A stretch of DNA of 64,000 bases from Nymphaea colorata (GCF_008831285.2 NC_045139.1:5120704-5184703); one strand, 5' to 3'. Positions 51,701 through 64,000 are shown, counted from the first letter of the stretch. The notes: generated by a model not told the origin, from the sequence alone. Numbers and translations: made by a program.

Positions 51701-52582
51701 ATTTGATTTTTATCTGTTGACCATTAAGTAACCTTTACTTACATACAATGAGAATTACTTCATGGCTTGATTGTGGGAAATTCATGATCGAAATTTGTGT
51801 TTTTACCACAAATTTAAGATTTCTAGTCTTAATTTATCTTTTTTTATATAGCCTGCAATGGGCAAATATATAGAGCAGCTTATTTGTTCGGGTCTTAACA
51901 CGGTGCCCTGTGTTCCGCAGAGTGAGGGAAAGGGTTCTTAAAAAGTTCCATTTTTTTTCATGGGATTTCTCTTTCGAGGCAGAACACCCACTCTCGTGTT
52001 AGGGGGCGAAGATATGAACTGCTGTAGGAAAAATCTTTTTTTCATGTTTGCATTTTTATAAAAAATTCAAAGACTTTATGCTTTTATTTTCTTTAGTTTA
52101 TCTTTATTTACTGACAATTGGCAAAATACGTTACCCCTTGGTCATTCAAAATTCATCTTTGACATTAGCTTCTGTTTTGATGACAAATTCTCGCCTTTCT
52201 TGCCTTAATTAAGAATCTTGTAATAATTAGTTGTAAAATAGTTTACTTGATAATTCTTTGCATTTCGTCCCACGCATTTGGGTCAATTTTATTCTTCAAG
52301 TGTACTTATATTATTTCATTACAACGAAGATTCTATTAGCAAAAATTGGCTTTGAAGCCTCATTCATACAAGTCGGGCATAGAAGAGAACTGAAGCAACG
52401 GATAATACGTAATCGGTAGACTGTCAGTCATCGTTTTGAATTTTCTTGGCATCAATTTGTTATACAGTAAAAGATGAGGAAGGAGGAGGGAAACCCATAG
52501 ACAAAATGAAGTACAGTGGAGGCATCACTATTATACACCGAAAGCAGCTTTCAACCTTTAGTTTCTTTGCCTGTCTAAATAA

Positions 52583-55500
52583 CGTTTTGTATCCTATTAA
52601 TTTTTAAAATTGTTAAATTTTAGAAAATTTGTTTATACATCCAAATTATGAGGGTATATTTCACTCCCTTTTATTGGCTTTCCATGTTCCGCCAAATTAT
52701 TTGGAACTCGATATCTCTAGTTAGTACACATACTTATGTTTCAAGTCTCTAGTTAATTAATTACAAAGTTAGAAAAAGGCACATATTTGATGATTGCATC
52801 ACAATATTCTACTGTGCTTAGGGCAGTCAAATTGACCTGCTACCCTACTCTCTCTGCTTTAGCATCCATTCATCTGCTTAGTTTGTTTAAACTAAAGATC
52901 TTCTAAAACACACCTTTTAATCCAGCCTCATATCGAAGATTGAAGACTATCAGATACAATCTAATGCTATTTCACAACTTAAAAGGATTGAGCTGGAACT
53001 CTTAAACCACTTGAAAATGAAAATTTATGATGACATATATACGGACACATAAATGTTTTTTAGCGGAATAGTGCTTTTTATATATTGAGACATATTTATG
53101 GAACACTAGGCCTCAAAGAATACAACATTTTGGACAATAATTGAAATTACCATTCATATAGAAAATCTATGCCGAGATATGGAGATATGGACAAAATGAT
53201 TGACATATTTAGGGATATGAAAGACTAGAACCAGGTGTACATGAATCTGCCCAATCTTTAGGCAGAGTCATGGAATGCTTACAAAGTGTTTTATTTACCA
53301 AATGACCCATAAAATATCAGATCTGGAGATTTGATGACAAACCCTATCCCATCGAACCTCAAGTATGAGGTTTTGGCCGCATATTTATTGTCTCAAATCC
53401 TCATTATATATATATGAAATCCAATGTATGCTTATTGCATGGACTCCACATAAATCTAGTTTCATATTAGTGCGAGATATGAAATATGAGGCTATCAAAC
53501 AACCCTAAATGATTTGAAAGAAAATTCAAATAGCTAATAAATTAGGTATTTTTATGCAGAACCAATAATTCAAATAGTCAATAATTGACATTATTTAAGA
53601 ATCTTTATATATGCAATAGACAACAATTTTGTTTGGTAGCCATACAAAAAACACATCATAATTGTACCCACATCGATTGGGAATAATTTTCTCCACACAT
53701 TGAGAGGACAAAATTGAAATGGACCATACCGCTTTGCAAGGATCAAGCACTAGAATTATATGAAAAATGTGTTCCCTTGTGTTCTTTAAGTCATGCCAAT
53801 AATGAAAAGAATAAGATCAAGTTGTATGTCTCAAAATCGATGTCAATACCTTTCATGCTTTTAAGGGAGAGCGAGAAGCCATACATGTCAACTCATAGGT
53901 ACCTTAAAATAATAACTCATTGACTGCCCCTTAAAAGTAAGGTTGGGTGTCGGGTCGGATACTTGGTACCCAGCCCAAAAAAAAACAGATCAGGCCGACT
54001 CGGGTTGGCCCAACTAAGCTCGGTTCGACTAGATAAATTTTTATATATATATTATAGATTTTTATATATAATTATAATGTTTTATTACAAATAATTATAT
54101 TTATATATTGTTTTATATTAAATATAATATTTTTAATTTAATTGAGCCGAGCCTAAGTTTCGGGTGTCAGGTCGGCCCGAGCCAGACTCCTTATTAGGCA
54201 ATGCCGACCCAATGCCCAGGCTCACTTAAAATCAATCAATATCTAACTTCTCTCTATCTTCTTTCATATGTTTAACAGTAGAACACTTAATAATTTAAGA
54301 AGTGATAAGAAAGACTAGCCTTTTCCCATTAATGAGTTGCTGATATAGACAAATTAGAACTTGACTTCTTTTGTAATTAAAATATGCTGGTGGTTAAAAA
54401 TAAAAAATTACGTTAGAAAATATTCATCCTACGAAGATTACAAACGGTTTGTATCCTATTAATTTTTAAAATGTTATAGTTGTTAAATTTTATATACATC
54501 CAAACTATGATGGTATATTTCACTCCCTTTTATTGGCTTTCCATTTTCCGCCAAACTACTTGGAACTCGATCTATTAGTTAGTACACATATTCTCATACT
54601 TTTCAAGTCTCTAATTACTTAATTACAAAGTTAAAAAAAGGCACATTTTTTATGATTACATCACAATATTCTACTGCGCTTAGGGCAGTCAAACTAACCT
54701 ACTATCGTATTAGCTCTGCTCTAGCATCCATTCATCTGTTTAGTTTGTTTAAACTGAAGATCTTTTAAAACACACCTTTTAATACAGCTTTAGCCTTACA
54801 TGGATGCTATCAAATACAACTTAATGCTATTTCACAACTTAAAGGACTTAATGCTATTTCACAACCTAAAGGATTGAGCAGTATCTCTTAAACCACCTGA
54901 AAATGAGTAGTTATTATCACATATATAATGAAAAAAAAATTGCAAATGGTGTTTTTTAGCTTAATACTGCTTTTTATAAATTGAGACATATTCATGAAAC
55001 ACTTGGCCTCAAATAATGCAACGTTCCGAACAATAATTAAAATTGCTATTCATAGAGAAAAATCTATGCAAGATATCGTGATATCTACCAAATGATTGAC
55101 ATACTTGTGGGTATGAAAGACTAGAACTAGATGTACATGAATTTGATCAATATTTAGGCAGAGTCATGCAATGCTTACAAAGTGTTCTATTTACCAAACA
55201 ACCGTTAAAATATCAGATCTGGAGATTCGATACAGACACTCTCCCATCGGACCTCAAGTGTGAGGCTTTGGCCACATATTTATTGTCACAAATCCTCATT
55301 TTATATAGATGTGAAATCCAATGTTGCTTATTGCATGGGCTCCATATAAAACTGGTTTCATATCAGTGTGAGATATGAAATCTGAGGCTACCAAACACAT
55401 CCAAAATAATTTGAAAGAAAAAAGTTATATGATTCAAATGATATTGAAAAAAAGCTAATAAATTAAATATTTTTATGAAAAACCAATAATTGAAGTAGTC

Positions 55501-55989
55501 AATAATCGACATTATCTAAGAATCTTTATATATGCAATAGACAATAAATTTTTTTGGTAGCCATACAAAAAACGCATCATAGTTGTACACATATCGATCT
55601 GGGAATAATTTTCTCCACTCATTGGGAGGATGAAAATGAAATGGACCACACTGCTGTGCAAGGATCAAACGCACTAGAATTATATGGAAAATGGGTTCCC
55701 TTGTGTCCTTTTCGCGATGGAATCGCGTACCAATGATGAAAAGAATAAGATCAAGTGGCATGTCTCACAAATCGATGTCAATACCTTTCATGCTTTGAGA
55801 GAGAGCGAGAAGCCATACACGTCAAATCTAGGTACCTTAAAATAGTAACATATTCAGTGCCTCTTAAAAGTAAGGTTGGGCGTCGGAACAGGTACTCGGT
55901 ACCCAGCCCCAAGAAAAGGAACACCCGATATGTTATCGAGCCGGCTCGAGTGGGCCCAACTAAGTATGGTTAGACTTGATAAAAAAAAT

Positions 55990-55995
<6 letters not shown>
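52583..55995 (+). repeat. Direct duplication with 1.86-kb period
   Basis: Two direct copies start at 52583 and 54445 (shared start words 'tttgtatcctattaat'). The similar part is about 1.5 kb: 52583-54055 and 54445-55995. Further anchors are 'cactcccttttattggctttcc' pieces near 52665 and 54518, 'aagaataagatcaagt' near 53806 and 55741, and the family 3 start 'aagtaaggttgggc/tgtcgg' near 53934 and 55867. Both copies differ by many substitutions and small gaps. No gene is recognised inside. Confidence 0.85.
53937..54228. repeat. Interspersed repeat family 3 copy
   Basis: It begins 'aaggttgggtgtcgggtcgg', has a long AT core and ends 'gacccaatgcccaggctc'. A shorter, truncated sister lies at 55864-55995 in the second half of the duplication, where it runs into a TA microsatellite (55997-56030). 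Confidence 0.45.

Positions 55996-55996
<1 letters not shown>

Positions 55997-56030
<34 letters not shown>
55997..56030. repeat. TA microsatellite
   Basis: A simple (TA)n run at the right end of the duplicated region. Confidence 0.9.
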
Positions 56031-56036
<6 letters not shown>

Positions 56037-56764
56037 TTGTTTTAAATCAATAGGTTCCAATTCGAACAGTCGCTTGATAGTTGTTGGCGAAAGCGGAGCC
56101 TATTTTATGAATTTGCGAAACATCGTGCGCGTATCCAGATTAGTTCGAAAAAAGAGCACGCAACGGAAAAATTTTATAAAAATTGAAAAAGCCCCACGTG
56201 GGGAGGTGGCCTTTTTTCTGAAAAGTCGCTTATCACCTGATCATTTTCTCCACATTTCACTTTTTCGGGCTGCGGATCCAATGTGGACCAAAACTATTTT
56301 AAAATCCATAGAGGTGCCGCAACATTATATTATTGTTGTGAGAGGCCAATAATGCAGTTCCACACGATGAACTTTTGTTTCGTTGTTTCCTTGGCCCGTG
56401 ATCCAACGGCAGAAGTTTGGCAGAGATTCACTGCCATTTCTTTTCCCTTTCAATCGAATTTTCTCCATCACAAAATTTTTTAATGGACTGAATGCCTTTC
56501 TCAGACTTAATATCAAAATATAATATCTCTTAGACTTGCTACTGGAATCTAAGATATCTGAGGTGATTTGAGACTTGGGTGAATTTAATATTTACTTTTG
56601 TCTGTAGTCTCTTAAATTATAAATTTATAGTTTTGTAATGTTTGCTTGAGAGAAACAGCTTTTTAGCATACAAATGTATAGTTTTTTTATTCATAGGGAG
56701 AGCTAGATTTTTTTTTATAAAGAGCCAAAGGGATTTGTTTCACACATTTCATAGGTGTTTGAGC

Positions 56765-57264
56765 AGGGGTGAACAACAAGTCGAGCTACTCGAGTGTGAC
56801 CTGTTAAATCTTGGCTCGTGCATAAGTTCGAGCTGAGTCATTTGCTTAACAAGACAAGCTCGAGTTCATGAGTCCACTCATTCAAATAATCGAGTTGAGT
56901 TTAAGCTCAACACATAACTGCCGAGTCGAGCTCAAGCCTTAATCGAGTTTGTCGAACCTTAATCAAGTTAATATATTTAATTGAGTTTACAAGTTTATTG
57001 ACCCTTAATCGAGTCGAGCTCGATCTCAACACGTAATGTGGAACATTAATTTTTATTCAAACGAGTTTGTCGAGCCTTAATCAAGTCGAGCTTGAGCTCA
57101 ACATGTAATGATGAAGACCAATTTTATTCAAACGAGTTTGTCAAGCCTTATTTGAGTCTATTCGAGTCGAGCTCAAGCTCAACACATAACTGCCGAGTCG
57201 AGTTCCATGTTTCATTAATCGAGTCGGGCTCGAGCTAACTGAACTCAGGCTCGATTCGGCTGAC
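56765..57264. mobile_element. MITE family 1 copy, right end decayed
   Basis: It starts AGGGGTGAAC and holds about 500 bp of GAGTCGAGCTC-rich DNA. The right end reads 'ctcgattcggctgacat' where other copies have GTTCACCCCT, so the right terminus is lost. The right flank begins with TTTGAG, as does the left flank, a possible remnant of a target duplication. Confidence 0.6.
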
Positions 57265-58814
57265 ATTTGAGAATTTTTAAATGTGGCCTACTATATTTTT
57301 TAAAATTTAAAGGAAATTAAAAAAAAATAAAAACTATAACAGGTAAATGGCTCTGCCCCTGTTTGCATTTACCACAGGTTGCAAAACCATGGATTTGAAT
57401 TTCATTGTTTGTTTAAACATTGGACCGCGGGTTTGAAGTTCATTGTTTGTTTAGACAACGGATTTCACAGCAGCGTAGATCTTGCATCATATTGGATCTT
57501 AAATTCAAGATGATCAAATGCAGCTTTAGTTAGCTTTGCTGAGTTTGAATCCATAGTTCTAAATTCTATATATAGTTTGTTAGAACTATATCAAATTAAG
57601 ACGGGCTTGGTTCCAAATCAGACCTCCAAATCCATGATAACGGATGATTAAAATTCTCTCGTATTGATTATCATCTACATATAATCAGATATATGCTTAT
57701 CAAAAAGACAAAATCGAAGGTTTGTAATATTGCCTTAGCATGACCCGTTTTTCTATTGGTTTCTGTTTTTTTAACTTTCAAATGAACAATATTCACATGG
57801 ATATCATATGTATATCCAACTGATTAAATATGAGCCTTTGTTTCTTTTGATACACTGGCTCACTTTTGGCTAGGGGAAGAAAGAACAAGATATGAGAATG
57901 AAGCCAACCCTCACCCTCACCCTCGAAGAGACCGAAGACTCTCTTTTTTTCCCTTGGTCTTAGAGTTTAGGGCTGCTTCGGGACTTAAGTAAAGAACGGT
58001 ACACCCATCAAATAAAGTGTCACATCTATCATTTGCAGCTCAAAGTAATAGCACTTACAAAAATTAAACTAAAAGTCAAATTTTTATGTGTCTGCCAATC
58101 CAACCAACTACGATAAATCCCTCGAAACAATGATTTTATAAGTGCAGATCAACCTGGAAAAGTACCCTTGATTAGTTTATTATATATCTCAGTTTGTCGC
58201 TTGTCTAGAATATTGATGTTATATACTTTGTACTTATCAAGCAAAATTCATAGAATCGGCTTAAATGGAAACGGGAATCATTTGTGACAGACTAATTTAC
58301 AATTTATATTTTCAAACAAGAAAATAAAGAGTAAAAAAAAGTAAGAAAAGCGTATTTGGGAATCAAGAAATAAAAGAATCATCAAATACATATCCCGTTA
58401 TCGTATTAAATTGAATCCAGTTCAACCAATCCACACCAATTCCAACAAAGCTCATACTTGAGAGTTCATTTGTTAACAAAAACAGACTCTTCTATAAATG
58501 TGCCCCAATCACATTTATGAAATAATGTATTTCAAAGAATGTTGCATTTCTCCTTTTGCGAAAGACTAAACGTTGGGTTTAAAAGGAACTAAGTTTCTAA
58601 CTAATGTTTTTAGGCTCAACCTAACTCCAAACCTGATTATATATGTTGTACTGGTGCACGAAAATTTTGTGCGTAATTAACAACAAAAACACCCCTGTTT
58701 GGATTGAAAAAAAAAATTGTACAGACAAAAAGGGAAATCAAAAAAAGTGAAAAGACTTAAAAGGACAGTTCTTTTTCTATAATTTCAAAAAATACACTTT
58801 TTTTTTTCTTTTAG
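57265..58814. other. Intergenic AT-rich DNA
   Basis: No gene, RNA or clear repeat structure was recognised here. Confidence 0.4.
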
Positions 58815-58822
58815 CGTATAAC

Positions 58823-59952
58823 CAGTGGCGGAGCCAGCGTGGGGCTGGCGCTGTGGGCTGGCGTGGGCGCTTGTCCACGCCAGCCCAAGATAGATATATA
58901 TAGATTCATATATATGTTTGAATTTCACTAGTTTTATTTTATGTTTGTTCAATTGTTCTAATTATTTTTTGCTCTTTATATGATTTTCTTTATATTCGTT
59001 GACGCATTACTTAGTCTATTTTTTTTTTCAATATGCTTTTGTTGTTCTCATGTCAAGATTTAGATGCCTTAATCGTGCCTAATTTGATTTTCAAGATCTA
59101 TTTCAAATTTTAGATTTACAATACAGGTTAACTAAGAAAACGTGAACACCATTTATGACAGTGAAGGAGCCAAGCATTTAGTCCATTTACATATTAGAAC
59201 AGTCACTTGATTTAGTTTGTTACATGTTGGTGCCTCTCGAATCTCGACTATAAGATCTTTAATTTCCATGATCTAAAATTTGAATCAGTATATATTAGTG
59301 CCCTACAACCAAAAATTTTCTGAGTTCGCCACTTATTTATTTATGAATCTACGATTACTTTCATAAGTGAAAAAGAAAAAGATCTCGACTTTGCATCTGA
59401 AAAGACATGTCATGTTAATCTTTGTCTTCTGATGTGTTCTCTGTGCTCGACAGCACATGCTTTGCTTCTACTCTTTCATGAGGACGAGTTCAATAGAACC
59501 CGATACCTTCCACTTGGGTCGCGCCCCACCACTTTCCTTTGCCTCCAGCCCGCTTTCACTAAATTAATCTCTTTCTTGGCGCAGCTCTTCGCTTCCGTCT
59601 CCTCCGCCTTTGCTGCTCCTGCCTCCTGCTATGCTTCTTTGTTTCTTTTCTTGACTATTTGTAGGAACTTAAGAAGAAACGGTGAATCTGATAGCACTTA
59701 ACGTATATGATTTTTCCAGTAGTGAATCTCAGTTTTCAAATTTGTCTAATTTATGAAGGATTTTTGTTTGGCGATCTGAATCGCGCTTGACGAATGAGGA
59801 GATCAAAGCTTGGCCAAACATCCCTCAATGTTTGTTTATTTTTACATTAGTATCTTCAAATATTTGCTTTGTCCTATATGTGAGTGCCCCTTCGTATGTG
59901 AAAATCTATGAATGGGTGCCCCCTCCAGAAAACTTTTCTGGCTCCACCACTA
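58823..59952. mobile_element. Non-autonomous hAT-type element with 8-bp target duplication
   Basis: The left end is CAGTGGCGGAGCCAG and the right end CTGGCTCCACCACTA, matching as inverted repeats at 13 of 15 positions. The flanks carry a perfect 8-bp direct repeat CGTATAAC (58815-58822 and 59953-59960). An 8-bp duplication and CAGTGGCGGAGCCA-like ends are marks of hAT transposons. The 1130-bp inside has no transposase; the 89-codon frame at 59432-59701 is unrecognised. An internal 'ctgagttcgccactt' near 59320 suggests a nested or composite structure. Confidence 0.85.
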
Positions 59953-60666
59953 CGTATAACCAACATAACCAACTGTTCATGTACAGAGCAAATTATGGAT
60001 TTTTCTTGGCTCACAAAACTCAGGCAATGAATGCCAAGAGAGTTTGATTTGAACAAACTTTTTGATTGGTTTTGCTACCTGAAAAAAAAAAAGATCTAAG
60101 ATATGAAGTTCTTTGAAGAAGCTACAAACAACTGCATCTATAGCCAATGATGGTAAATCTACAAGATGAGATAAATGCCAGTTAGATGATTGGTGTACGA
60201 GATTGACAACACCTCAAAGAGTGGACCATAACCAATACTCCCACAAGTTCCCTTTTTGTTTTTATTTTGGCATGTTTATTCACAAAAAATGATTCGTTGG
60301 TTGATTCTTACAAAACCAACCATGTAGATCACATATACACAAGCTACATGTGAATTCCAAGTCATCATTATAGATATCAATTAATCAGAAACAAGAAAAA
60401 TAGCACGCCTAGGTTTATCTCCAATACTGAAATCAAGAGAGATAATATGCTTCAAATCAAGAAAATTGCATGTTTGATAAGTTAATTTGATTATGTGGTT
60501 CGACTTGAGTAGATTTTGCTATGCATAAAGCAAGCAAAGAAGAGGTTACTTCAAGAGAGTAAATCAAGATGGGGGGCTGAAGATCCTAGCCAGCTATGCC
60601 TCACTTTGCAGTATATACATATATGTTGGTTGACCAATGTGTTAGTTGTCAATCGGAGATGGGGTC

Positions 60667-60750
60667 GGACGGCGGCGGACGTCGGCTGGTGACGGACGGC
60701 GGCGGACGTCGGCTGGTGACGGACGGCGGCGGACGACGGACGGCGGCGGG
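60667..60750. repeat. 27-bp GC-rich minisatellite
   Basis: Units at 60667-60693 and 60694-60720 are identical (start ggacggcggcggacgtcggc). A third begins at 60721 and degenerates. Because 27 is a multiple of three, frames on both strands stay open across it, but no protein family is recognised. Confidence 0.9.
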
Positions 60751-60939
60751 CGAGGACGGCGACGAACTGTGGCGGCAATGTTTAGAGTTTTGTCTCTTAT
60801 GCCTAATCTTATGGTTTAGAGCTGCACAATTCCTGCCCCGTCTGCCGCTACGTTCTGCCGTCCGGCACCGGCGGCGGCTCTTCCTCCACCCCATCCCCTC
60901 CCAGCGCTTCCCTTCCTGAAAGGGAGAGAACTATAAACC

Positions 60940-61210
60940 GTTCGAGGGAGGAAGAAGCTGCTTTCGCCGGCAATGAGGAACGCGTGGCTTTAGGTGGTGG
61001 CTATTCTCATGATCAGCACGTTAATCTTAGTAGACCTTGGAATTTCTTCTGGCACCTGTGGCCTCATCGGCCATTGACTCCAACTATGGATACCAGCGGC
61101 AGCAAAATAGCCGTTCAGGAAATGGTGGACCATGGAACTCCCTGTGGAGCTATCTCGGATGGCCGCTCATTGATTAGAACAAGAATTACAGGGTTCCTGT
61201 CTCTGTGACC
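60940..61210 (+). other. GC-richer, possibly exonic remnant
   Basis: Base composition here is higher in GC than the flanks. Two frames remain open for a while; one ends GAISDGRSLIRTRITGFLSL at 61208, another reads NSRSGNGGPWNSLWSYLGWP. Neither is recognised. It may be a decayed gene piece together with the acidic exon-like sequence at 61494-61691. Confidence 0.2.
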
Positions 61211-61493
61211 CCAACGGCGCTGCAAAGTAAACAAATCAACAGGAGAAGAAATTGAGAAAGAAAGACTTCAGCGCAAATTAAAAATAAAGAAATCTCTCTG
61301 GTTGGTGTAATGACAGAAAATTTGTTCAATTAAATAAGATATTTTTAGATTTTCTTTCAAAATTCTGCGTCTAATGACTGCGTCGTCATTTTTGAAACCT
61401 CAAGTTCTATTTCTGGACCACATGTTCTTTGTAGTCATTTTATTTATTTTTTTTATCTTATCAAAACTTGTCTTTTTCTGTGTCTGTGTGAGC

Positions 61494-61691
61494 GATGGGT
61501 ACTTTTAAGTTTTAACATTAACCATTTCTGTGTAGAGGTCCACGAGGACGTTGCAGAGGTGGACAATGAAGAGGATGAAGAACTCGAAGAATGATCGATG
61601 GGTACTTTTAACATTAACCATTTCTGTGTAGATGCGATGAGGACGTTGCAGAGGTGGACAATGAAGAGGATGAAGAACTTGAAGAATGATC
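61494..61691 (+). repeat. Tandem duplication of an acidic last-exon-like sequence
   Basis: Two direct copies, 61494-61596 and 61597-61691, each hold a pyrimidine-rich acceptor-like 'tttctgtgtag' followed by a frame reading EDVAEVDNEEDEELEE and a TGA. The acidic tail and preceding acceptor look like the last exon of a gene. The parent gene is not recognised and no upstream exons can be joined with confidence. Confidence 0.5.
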
Positions 61692-62011
61692 TGGAACATT
61701 TTATGTTTTTTTTGTTTTAATGAGATTATCTATGGATTGAAGGAACATTATCTTAATCATTAATGTGATGATATCATTTGGTTTTTTCAATTTTTTGAAT
61801 TAAAAATATATAATAATAATTAATTATCATATATAATAATCGCCGTGCCCGTACCATTGTGGCATAGGTGTACAATAACTGTCAAATTTGCTTCGAGGGG
61901 CATCTCATGGTTGGGCTAGCAAGACGGTGAGAGTGCCTGACCTTCAGTTTGATTCCTATAAGCTATGTTTCTCTAGACTGCAAAAAGTGGCAACTAGATA
62001 CTCTAGTTGTA

Positions 62012-62437
62012 GAGATGTTGATAGATCAGATTCGACTCGAACATACCTTTAATTGTATGTGCTTGTTCAGATATTCACATATTCAGATTCAAATATGAAC
62101 AAAGAAAAGTTATATCCAAATATGATCCTAATCTGATTTTGCATTCATGTCTGAATCCAAATTTTGAACCGAGACTAGCTGATTTCAAAATATAAAAGCA
62201 TTGAATACGTGATATTTACTTAAAACTAAATCATGTTCAAATCTAAATCCAAATTCAAATCCAATCGGGTATTTATATATCCAAATCTAAATTTGAATAC
62301 AATCGGATGTCATTTCTTAGGTCCTAATTTGATCCAACTTCTTAATCGGATATTAATTTTTTTTCTACATCTTATTTTTTTGAGAACATTTTGTTATGAT
62401 ATCCAATCTAGATCGGATATAATTACATTGGTATCTA
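62012..62437. mobile_element. MITE family 2 copy, decayed ends
   Basis: It starts near 'gagatgttgatagatcaga' and has the usual 'aatctaaatccaaattc' and 'caatcggatgtcat' words. It ends near 'aattacattggtatc', a weak version of the family right end. Confidence 0.45.
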
Positions 62438-63280
62438 GTTGACCGGTGTACCATGAGATCACCCAAATCCCAAAGCTGCACTGTACCTTGCAGCGGAAGA
62501 AATAGGGGAGGCATTCGGTCCCTTGTTTGGTTGGCTTCCACTAAAAAGCTTGCAAATTAAGATTTCTCCAATATAATAGAAGCTCCTAGAAAAAAAAAGG
62601 TTTTGCTTTCCCCACAACATTTGGTAACATCTCCGCACATTACTCTTCTTCCCTCATGAAGTCGATCATCTCTCCTCTTTTTTATCTTTCACTTGGTTTC
62701 TGTCCGTAAAATTAATTATTAGATCAGATGTATACTGCGTGCTGAGTTATAGCCGTTGGGTTTTTGGAAGGTTTCTGAAATGTTGTGGAACTAATCTTTG
62801 CAATCGGTCTCTAAGTTACGCCCATTTGGGCCTTAATATACTGTTTAGCTAATTCTAAAACTTTCCATCATGTTTCTAATGTTTATATAATTACATAAGA
62901 TTCACTAACAAAAAACTTCTACATAATCTCATATAGAAGCATGTATATATATATATATATTCGACGATGATTCTTGATTTAGAAGACATGAAGCCTGAAC
63001 TTCTTTAGTTTATTTTTAATGGAAGAAAGGCATGTTTTATGTCATGTTCTTAATAAAAAGGAATGAATCATGTTGCTTCTTGCGTTGCCGCTCATTTAAC
63101 ATACTAATACGGTTACTATTATTTAATTCAGGTGAATCACTAATGCCTTTCCCAAGAAAGTTTCAACGGTGGACTTGATGAGGTAGGTTTGATTTGCTTT
63201 TCTGTGTTGGAAGGGAACTCTAACAATAGAGAATAGAAAAGCAAGTGAAGAATATAAGAAGGATAGCTACTAATCATATA

Positions 63281-63836
63281 AACATTAAGTCTTCCGAGCC
63301 ATATAGAATGAAACAACATATGTATGACATCAAACCTCTTGGGAGGGTCATTAATCACAAAGTGCTTCAGAACCTTCATAACATTTGCTTGCAACTTCAA
63401 GTATGAATGTTCAGGAATGTTAGTTAGAATCTCTTTAAGTTCGGGTATCTTTTGAACTGGAATCAGAACAGAAAAATGAGACCAATCTAGAACTTTACTG
63501 AAGGGGAACACGTAGCCATTGGAAATCGGCACCGGCACCCAACCAGCTAGTATGGATTCAATGAGCCTGGGACTGGCGACTTCATACCCACTTGGGCAGA
63601 GGCAGTACTTGGCGCTCATCATTTGCTCCTTGTAGCTTTGGCCACTGTTTGAAGAGGAACTTTTTGACGGAGCCATGGTTGCCTCCTGCAAAAAATGCTA
63701 ACACCGTTTTTGAGGAAGGTGGAGTTGCGGTTCTGACGGTTCTTCGGAGACGAAACCTGAAGTAGAATTCTAGGAGTGGCGCATCCTTTCTTGGATTGAA
63801 GCCTTCTGAGATGTTGGCACTGCACAACACCCTGAT
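63281..63836 (-). pseudogene. Broken GT47 (exostosin-family) glycosyltransferase fragment
   Basis: Minus-strand segments match plant exostosin-like glycosyltransferases of the At3g42180/At5g03795 type, Golgi enzymes of cell-wall polysaccharide synthesis. From 63836, one frame reads IRVLCSANISEGFNPRKDA and then [19 protein letters not shown]. At about 63645 the match moves to another frame: [55 protein letters not shown] and [11 protein letters not shown] at 63281. Relatives have about 15 more residues (HEYLP region) at the shift, so a short deletion broke the frame. A stop (TAA) lies just upstream of IRVLC and no upstream exons are visible before the window ends. Past RLNV the frame runs on into unrelated codons to 63140. 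The gene is likely dead. Confidence 0.8.
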
Positions 63837-63953
63837 CAAACTTTAGACGAGCTCTTGCTTTACAGTGCCTAAACAAGACCAGAAAGAACCCAATTCATAT
63901 TGATATCGACTTGATATATGAAATGTATTCAAGATAATAAGTTCAACATGCAC

Positions 63954-63954
<1 letters not shown>

Positions 63955-64000
<46 letters not shown>
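63955..64000. repeat. TA microsatellite at the window edge
   Basis: A (TA)n run continues to the last base, so its true length is unknown. Confidence 0.95.

Noticed and set aside
60596-60919. Gly/Arg-rich frame over the 27-bp minisatellite
   Set aside because: The repeat length is a multiple of three, which keeps any frame open; no domain is present beyond the repeat.

Overview
This window looks like nuclear DNA of a flowering plant. It is AT-rich, its genes have many introns with ordinary GT-AG borders, several families of small inverted-repeat transposons are present, and every recognisable protein is a plant type. The species cannot be named from the sequence; nothing points to bacterial, organellar or viral DNA.

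Region 1 (about 3.8-33.5 kb, + strand) is a tandem array of three units of roughly 9-11 kb. Each unit carries one seven-exon gene for a secreted neprosin-domain protein (glutamic endopeptidase family: signal peptide, activation peptide, neprosin domain). Copies A (5925-11475) and B (15572-22222) are intact on paper, at 382 and 383 residues. Copy C (27125-32886) has a net 19-bp loss at the start of its last exon. The shifted frame stops early and the second conserved Glu segment is lost. Copy C also has a 21-bp duplication over a splice donor. Introns and spacers hold transposon relics; some are shared by all copies (older than the duplication) and some belong to one copy only (younger).

Region 2 (33.8-35.6 kb, - strand) is a three-exon gene for a small 148-residue protein of the plant DUF7054 family, with a GC-rich upstream block.

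Region 3 (36-40.9 kb) is mostly repeats, plus one unrecognised coding-like remnant with an internal stop.

Region 4 (40.9-46.7 kb, - strand) is a complete 12-exon gene for phosphoethanolamine N-methyltransferase, the enzyme that makes phosphocholine. I could place every exon border. Intron 8 appears to use a GC donor. The leader carries a 25-codon upstream reading frame, as expected for the phosphocholine-sensing leader of this family.

Region 5 (46.7-64 kb) is gene-poor. It contains transposon relics, a 1.86-kb direct duplication, a hAT-type element with a perfect 8-bp target duplication, several minisatellites, a duplicated acidic exon-like sequence and, at the right end, a broken piece of a GT47 (exostosin-type) glycosyltransferase gene on the - strand.

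No wholly new system is evident. The most informative points are the neprosin array with its decaying third copy, the layered transposon insertions that order its history, and the complete methyltransferase gene with its leader reading frame and GC-AG intron. All gene models come from reading splice sites by eye, without transcript evidence.
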